A stretch of DNA of 64,000 bases from positions 289,501 to 353,500 of the forward strand of contig NZ_RJZE01000003.1 in assembly GCF_003986935.1 (NCBI RefSeq), written 5' to 3'. The stretch is from Paraburkholderia kururiensis JCM 10599 = LMG 19447 (GTDB lineage Bacteria; Pseudomonadota; Gammaproteobacteria; Burkholderiales; Burkholderiaceae). Shown here piece after piece: positions 60,313-64,000 of this stretch. Made by a program: the position numbers and the translations under genes. Numbering within the stretch: position 1 is the stretch's first letter; each line of letters starts with the position of its first letter. The notes below the pieces were generated by a model that worked only from the letters and a program-made list of their open reading frames with translations, was not told where the DNA came from and did no database searches.

Positions 60313-61347
60313 TTACTGCTGCATGAACTTGAGCCAGCGTGCCTTCGCCTGAACGCCGGCTTCGGATGCCCACCATTCCTCGGACATCAGCGCCTGCCTG
60401 CTCGCATTCTCGGGCGAACTCGGCAACTCGCTCGCGCGCTTCGCCGAGATCTTGCCGGTCTTGTACGCAGCCGGGTTGCCGGGACCATAGTCGATGTAGG
60501 TCGGCAGGTTGGCCTGAAGATCGGGCGATACGGCCGTGTCGACAAAGCGCACGGCGTTTGCGAGATTCGGCGCGTTCTTGAGAATGCACAGCTGCGTGTT
60601 CTGAAGAATACCGTCGTTATAGGTGAAAGTGATGTCCGGATTGTCTTTCGCGACTGCGCTCGCGCGACCGTTCCAGATCATCTCCATATCCACTTCCCCG
60701 TCGTGCAGCAACTGCGCAGACTGGCCGCCGGAAGTCCACCACACGGCAATATCGGGTTTGATTTGCGCAAGTTTTCTGAACGCACGATCGACGTCGAGCG
60801 GATAGAGCTTGTCGCGCGGTACGCCGTCGGCGAGCAGTGCGGCCTCGAGCACCGTTTGAGGATCATTGCGCAGGGCGCGCGTGCCCGGGAAACCCTTCAC
60901 GTTCCAGAAGTCCGCCCAGCTTTGCGGCACCTTCTTCACAGTCTTCTTGTTGTAGCCGATCACGGTCGAGTAGAACTCGTACGCGACCGAGTATGGCGTG
61001 CGGTACTTCTCCGGCACGGCCGCGGCGTTCGGCATCTTCGAGAAGTCGAGTTTCTCGAGCAACCCTTCGTGGCCCCCGCGCAGGCAGTTCGATGTCGGCG
61101 TATCGACGACGTCCCAGATCGGCTTGCCCGCCGAGCCCTGTGCCTTGATCTGCGGCCATGCGTCCGGAATGCTGTCTTGCTTGATCGTAATGCCGAGCTG
61201 TTTTGCCGCCGGATCGAGAATCGCCTTGGTCTGCGCTTCCTGGTAAGCACCGCCTTGCGACACGAATGTTATTTCGCCGGCGGCAAATGCGGGCGCGCAG
61301 ACGAGCGCAAGTGTTATGGCGACCGGGTTCAGGCTCTTCGGTTTCAT
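60313..61347 (-). CDS. ABC transporter periplasmic substrate-binding protein (PotD type)
   Basis: A 344-aa PotD/PotF-like binding protein. The signal peptide is MKPKSLNPVAITLALVCAPAFA, cleaved near residue 23 (AFA-AG). The mature part opens EITFVSQGGAYQEAQT, as in spermidine/putrescine-type proteins. The ATG is placed at the signal peptide; an earlier frame opening lacks likeness. It supplies substrate to the PotB/PotC/PotA-type transporter encoded on the other strand, although it sits 8 kb away. Confidence 0.93.
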   Translation of the reverse strand: MKPKSLNPVAITLALVCAPAFAAGEITFVSQGGAYQEAQTKAILDPAAKQLGITIKQDSIPDAWPQIKAQGSAGKPIWDVVDTPTSNCLRGGHEGLLEKLDFSKMPNAAAVPEKYRTPYSVAYEFYSTVIGYNKKTVKKVPQSWADFWNVKGFPGTRALRNDPQTVLEAALLADGVPRDKLYPLDVDRAFRKLAQIKPDIAVWWTSGGQSAQLLHDGEVDMEMIWNGRASAVAKDNPDITFTYNDGILQNTQLCILKNAPNLANAVRFVDTAVSPDLQANLPTYIDYGPGNPAAYKTGKISAKRASELPSSPENASRQALMSEEWWASEAGVQAKARWLKFMQQ

Positions 61348-61481
61348 CACGGCTCTTCCTCGACTCGATTGAGAGAACAATGTTGCCCCGGGAGGGAACA
61401 CCGCCGTATCGGCGCGACCGCGCGGGCGGTCACGCTCTCAGGGTGCTTCGACTATAGTGAGCCAATTTCGCGGGTACAACG

Positions 61482-61503
61482 CCGAAATTGTTGGAGCCGG
61501 CAT
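61482..61503 (-). promoter_or_regulatory. Putative LysR operator upstream of the binding-protein operon
   Basis: On the minus strand it reads ATGCC-GGC-TCCAACAATTTCGG, matching the site at 52091-52111 except for the three-base spacer and one extra T. It lies 134 bp upstream of the binding-protein start. The 8-bp inverted repeat CAATTTCG...CGAAATTG (61463-61490) surrounds it. Confidence 0.5.
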
Positions 61504-61750
61504 GACTTGATGTAATGCCGGCCTCGACGCTGTTGGCAGCGCCATCCCTCTTCGCCGGCATTTGCGTTTTGTGCTTTCCGGCCTCGGCCGGATCCTGTCC
61601 AGCAGCGAATTTCTTTCGTGCGTTCGCTACGCCGTTTGAGAGCGTCTTGAAGAGATACGTCGGGATAGGCGCGAGGAGCCAGCAACTTTTCCTTGCCACC
61701 CCGGAACGGAGGAAGCCAACGGATCGGTCAGGAAGTATCGGAACAGAGAA

Positions 61751-61795
61751 TTGTCGGGAGACCGCCCGACAACGTTTCCGGCGATGCAGCCGGAA
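61751..61795. other. Two tandem perfect hairpins
   Basis: TTGTCGGG-(6 nt)-CCCGACAA (61751-61772) is followed 3 bp later by TTCCGGC-(6 nt)-GCCGGAA (61776-61795). Both have perfect stems of 8 and 7 bp and no long U-run, so they are not typical rho-independent terminators. They may be a processed RNA structure, a bidirectional stop or REP-like DNA. Confidence 0.4.
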
Positions 61796-62034
61796 CAGTG
61801 TGCCGTTACCCATAATCCGTCCGCAAAATAAAGCATAAGCTGTCCGCGGATGTGCGCCGTCTCATGGCTGTTTGCGTGCGAGTCAAGCGTTACTGACGGT
61901 GCTACGTTTTGCTTCACGTTCCCCCTTCGTTCAATATGCCCATGAACCAATCTGTGGTTTCGCCCCGGCTGCGGGCGGTGAGGTCAGTAATTGAAGCTGA
62001 CAGCATCGCCGAGGTCGTCGAAAGCCGATAGGCG

Positions 62035-62973
62035 GTGGGGCAGATTGATAGTTGCCTGTTTTTGCGTCGCGGGTTCAACGACGTCTACGAACTCCAGCTT
62101 GCAGATGGCGAGCGAAGAATCGCGAGGCTTGCAGCACTAAGGGCTCGCGGTGAAGGTAATGCGGACTTCGAGCTATCGTTGCTCGAACATCTGAAGGCAG
62201 AGGGGGTTGCAGTTGCCGCCGCGCACTGGACACGGGATGGTGCCCTGTCGACAGACGTGCCCGCGCCTGAAGGCGTTCGTACACTCGCAGTCTTTGACTA
62301 TCTTGACGGCAAGCATCTTGGCGATGACCTGGATGATGTCCGGCTGACTGGTGCCGAACTGGCACGCATCCACGACGAGGCCAAGACGTATGCCGGTCCT
62401 GAAAGTCGCTATGTGCTTGACATCGCTCATCTACTGCTTCGACCGCTATCCCGCATAAAGGCACTCAGGCATCTGGACGACGAGGTAAAGGGAAAACTAA
62501 CCGAGATAGCGACAGCGCTAGAGGACAGGTTCTCCACCACCGAAGCGTCGCTATCGCGCGTCATATGCCATGGGGACTGTCACGGCGGCAATACTATGAT
62601 TCGCATTGGCGGCGATGGTAGCCGACGTGCGGCATTCTTCGACTTCGATGACAGCGGGCCCGGTTATCTCGCCTACGACCTTTCGGTCTTCCTCTGGGGC
62701 AATCTGCTGGCCACGCATCGCGAAGAGCCCGACGAAAAATCACGTGCAAGGTGGCTCGCCTTCATTGACGGCTACAGGTCAATAGCACCTATACCGGAAG
62801 CAGACTACCGTGCAGTGGCGACTTTTGTTCCGGTGCGAATGATGTGGCTGTTGGGCGAATACGCCGGCAACGCGGGCGCTGGCGCAGTGGGCGTCCAGAA
62901 CCTCCCCAACGTGTGGTTCCGGGACATTGCCACCCTGATGGAGAAGTGGCAGGGGCTGACCACGCCGGAGTGA
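62035..62973 (+). CDS. Aminoglycoside-phosphotransferase-like kinase (SrkA/YihE-type), possibly broken
   Basis: A 312-aa kinase-like protein with catalytic HGDCHGGN (about residue 180) and magnesium-binding DFDDSGPGYLAYD, intact. The only start in the open frame is GTG (MGQIDSCLFLRRGFND). In the same frame, 99 bp earlier, ATG at 61936 opens 31 codons that read like the missing N-terminal helix (MPMNQSVVSPRLRAV...) and end in TAG at 62029-62031, two codons before the GTG. The true gene may therefore carry a nonsense mutation, or start at GTG. Most relatives are slightly longer than 312 aa. Confidence 0.7.
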   Translation: MGQIDSCLFLRRGFNDVYELQLADGERRIARLAALRARGEGNADFELSLLEHLKAEGVAVAAAHWTRDGALSTDVPAPEGVRTLAVFDYLDGKHLGDDLDDVRLTGAELARIHDEAKTYAGPESRYVLDIAHLLLRPLSRIKALRHLDDEVKGKLTEIATALEDRFSTTEASLSRVICHGDCHGGNTMIRIGGDGSRRAAFFDFDDSGPGYLAYDLSVFLWGNLLATHREEPDEKSRARWLAFIDGYRSIAPIPEADYRAVATFVPVRMMWLLGEYAGNAGAGAVGVQNLPNVWFRDIATLMEKWQGLTTPE

Positions 62974-63011
62974 TGCACCTCTCTGAACGCACACTCGCTA
63001 AAGTGAGGTGC

Positions 63012-63539
63012 TTAAACGCCTTTGGCGTCAACGAGCACCGCCATCAGGAGCGCTTCTTCGGTGCCGCGATTCACCCAGGCATGGTTAGTACCACGCTGAA
63101 TCACAACATCGAATGGCTTGAGGTCGTGTTCGGTCTTGTCGAGGACCAGCGTAATCTGGCCGGACAACAGGATGATGTAATCGGTCGTCGAAGTCATATG
63201 CATCCCCGGGTCGCGACTCGTATCCGGTTGGCAATGGGACGCGCCAATGTTGCGGAACAGGTCGCTCCACGCTTTCAACCTTTCTTCTCGTGAGAGGTGT
63301 TCAGTCGAAGACTGCGGTGGAATCTGGAAGTAACGGAAAACGGTCCCGTTGGCCGCCGGTTCCAGCGTCTTCGATTTTGCGCCAGCGTCGTCGATGGTCT
63401 TATGGTCGTGAGGTGCAGGACCGGTCGTCCAAAGCTCTGTCAACGTACCGATGATATTCGTTGCTATCTCATCCTTCAGCGCGTACGAGCGTCCTTCTGC
63501 GTCGTTATGGGTGACGATGCGGCGAACGGGAACTAACAT
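63012..63539 (-). CDS. Cupin-domain protein
   Basis: A 175-aa protein with a cupin in the C-terminal half (PGMHMTSTTDYIILLSGQ, DVVIQRGTNHAWVNRG). Two metal-site His residues are seen, without the full Gx5HxHx3-4Ex6G set. Related proteins act as sugar- or aromatic-pathway isomerases or sensors; no function is clear here. It lies 37 bp after the truncated permease, in the same direction, and its original promoter was likely lost with the upstream part of that operon. Confidence 0.75.
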   Translation of the reverse strand: MLVPVRRIVTHNDAEGRSYALKDEIATNIIGTLTELWTTGPAPHDHKTIDDAGAKSKTLEPAANGTVFRYFQIPPQSSTEHLSREERLKAWSDLFRNIGASHCQPDTSRDPGMHMTSTTDYIILLSGQITLVLDKTEHDLKPFDVVIQRGTNHAWVNRGTEEALLMAVLVDAKGV

Positions 63540-63576
63540 GGGATGTCTCCTTTGAAATATGTCGCGGCCATCAGGG

Positions 63577-63873
63577 TCAGGACGGGCGCTTTTCGCGCAT
63601 GGCGACAACGGCCGCGAGCACAACGGCGCCGTACACGATACTTCTTGCCGCTGAGGGCAACGTGGAACTCGAAAGCAATGTTGAGAGCGATGTCAGCATC
63701 AAGGCGCCGCCAAACATACCGGCGTAGTTTCCGCGTCCCCCGGTCATGAGCGTCCCACCAACGACCACAACAGCTATCGAGGTCAAGAGATATGGGTCTC
63801 CCATATCGTTGAATGCCTGTCCGGTGAATCCATTCAACATCACTCCAACGAGTGCACTGCAAAGCCCACTCAG
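63577..63873 (-). pseudogene. Sugar ABC transporter permease fragment (RbsC-type C-terminus)
   Basis: Only the last 99 codons remain. They read like the end of an RbsC-type permease: SALVGVMLNGFTGQAFNDMG, DPYLLTSIAVVVVGGT and the following helices. In family members about 220 residues precede this point. The frame is cut at 63873/63874 by an insertion-sequence end that starts TGTTGATTTGC. Confidence 0.8.
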
Positions 63874-64000
63874 TGTTGATTTGCACGGAAGCCTGACCCA
63901 CGATTTGCATTGAATTCTGACCCACCCGTTGGACCAGCTTTGCGGGTTATTCGGTGGGTATCTGGGTCTTCTTTCGCTCCTTCTTTGGCTGTGTCGTGCT
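63874..64000 (-). mobile_element. IS21-family terminus (incomplete)
   Basis: The end begins with TG and carries two copies of a repeat, TGCA(C/T)(G/T)GAA(G/T)(C/T)CTGACCCA (63881-63900 and 63906-63924), spaced as in the multiple terminal repeats of IS21-family elements. A frame on the minus strand ending at 63947 (tail QPKKERKKTQIPTE) may be the end of an IstB helper. The rest lies outside the window. Confidence 0.6.
63947..64000 (-). CDS. C-terminal tail of an IS helper protein (IstB-like), partial
   Basis: 17 residues before a TAA on the minus strand, very rich in Lys. Position next to the IS end and orientation toward it fit IstB of IS21 elements, but the visible part is too short to prove a family. 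Confidence 0.35.
   Translation of the reverse strand, partial: STTQPKKERKKTQIPTE

Larger units (their letters stand above)
61348..61935. other. Non-coding region between binding protein and kinase genes
   Basis: About 590 bp with no supported gene; several overlapping frames exist on both strands but none resembles a protein family. It contains the second copy of the LysR-type motif (61482-61503) and two adjacent hairpins (61751-61795). Confidence 0.6.

Noticed and set aside
61430..61813. 127-codon minus-strand frame in the gap before the kinase
   Set aside because: It crosses the putative operator and both hairpins and shows no family likeness.

Overview
The window is high-GC DNA with the gene content and codon habits of a plant- or soil-associated member of Burkholderiaceae (Paraburkholderia, Caballeronia or Trinickia type). 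The evidence is a Burkholderia-style lipopeptide siderophore locus, an RND efflux operon, many LysR/ABC catabolic genes and an IS21-like end. The species cannot be fixed from the sequence alone.

Region 1 (81-35528, all on the minus strand) is one siderophore locus that I read as a C-diazeniumdiolate (gramibactin-type) lipopeptide system. From promoter to end it encodes: MbtH-like protein, type II thioesterase, SyrP/TauD-type aspartyl beta-hydroxylase, a SznF/GrbE-like cupin protein, a YqcI/YcgG heme-type N-oxygenase (GrbD-like), a SyrD/PvdE-type exporter, a FecE/FhuC-type import ATPase, a FAAL-ACP-C loading protein, a 5407-residue NRPS, a second NRPS ending in a thioesterase, and a TonB-dependent receptor. 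Reading the adenylation pockets gives acyl-Asp(OH)-Thr-Thr-X-Gly-X. X is an A-domain type with the pocket DVHRTGL(I/V)AK, inferred to load graminine, the diazeniumdiolate amino acid made from arginine. A sigma70-like promoter overlapped by a Fur box precedes mbtH, and a weaker Fur-like site precedes the receptor gene. Two long internal repeats show recent duplication or gene conversion: 2.45 kb covering linker-A-T-half E of the two X modules, and 1.09 kb covering the two Thr A domains.

Region 2 (35554-43862) holds an OmpR/EnvZ-type two-component pair on the minus strand, divergent from a tripartite RND efflux operon (adaptor, inner-membrane pump with a striking poly-Ser insert, outer-membrane lipoprotein).

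Region 3 (43877-51050) holds a type III P-type (proton) ATPase, an acetyl-CoA acetyltransferase, an ArsO-like flavin monooxygenase, a PAS-GGDEF diguanylate cyclase and a small membrane protein. A perfect FNR/FixK-like palindrome lies between the divergent thiolase and monooxygenase genes.

Region 4 (51108-61503) is a catabolic island. A GcvA-like LysR regulator is divergent from a six-gene overlapping operon (PotA-like ATPase, HAD hydrolase, FAD amine oxidase, two PotB/PotC-like permeases, aldehyde dehydrogenase). This operon converges with a second operon carrying the binding protein and a GMC oxidoreductase. A shared motif, ATGCC-N3-TCCAACAATT(T)CGG, sits upstream of both operons and is the probable regulator site. 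The substrate is probably a polyamine, amino alcohol or other amine.

Region 5 (61348-64000) is degraded: a phosphotransferase gene with an in-frame amber codon near its start, a cupin gene, and the 3' end of a sugar-type ABC permease cut off by an IS21-family terminus that runs out of the window.
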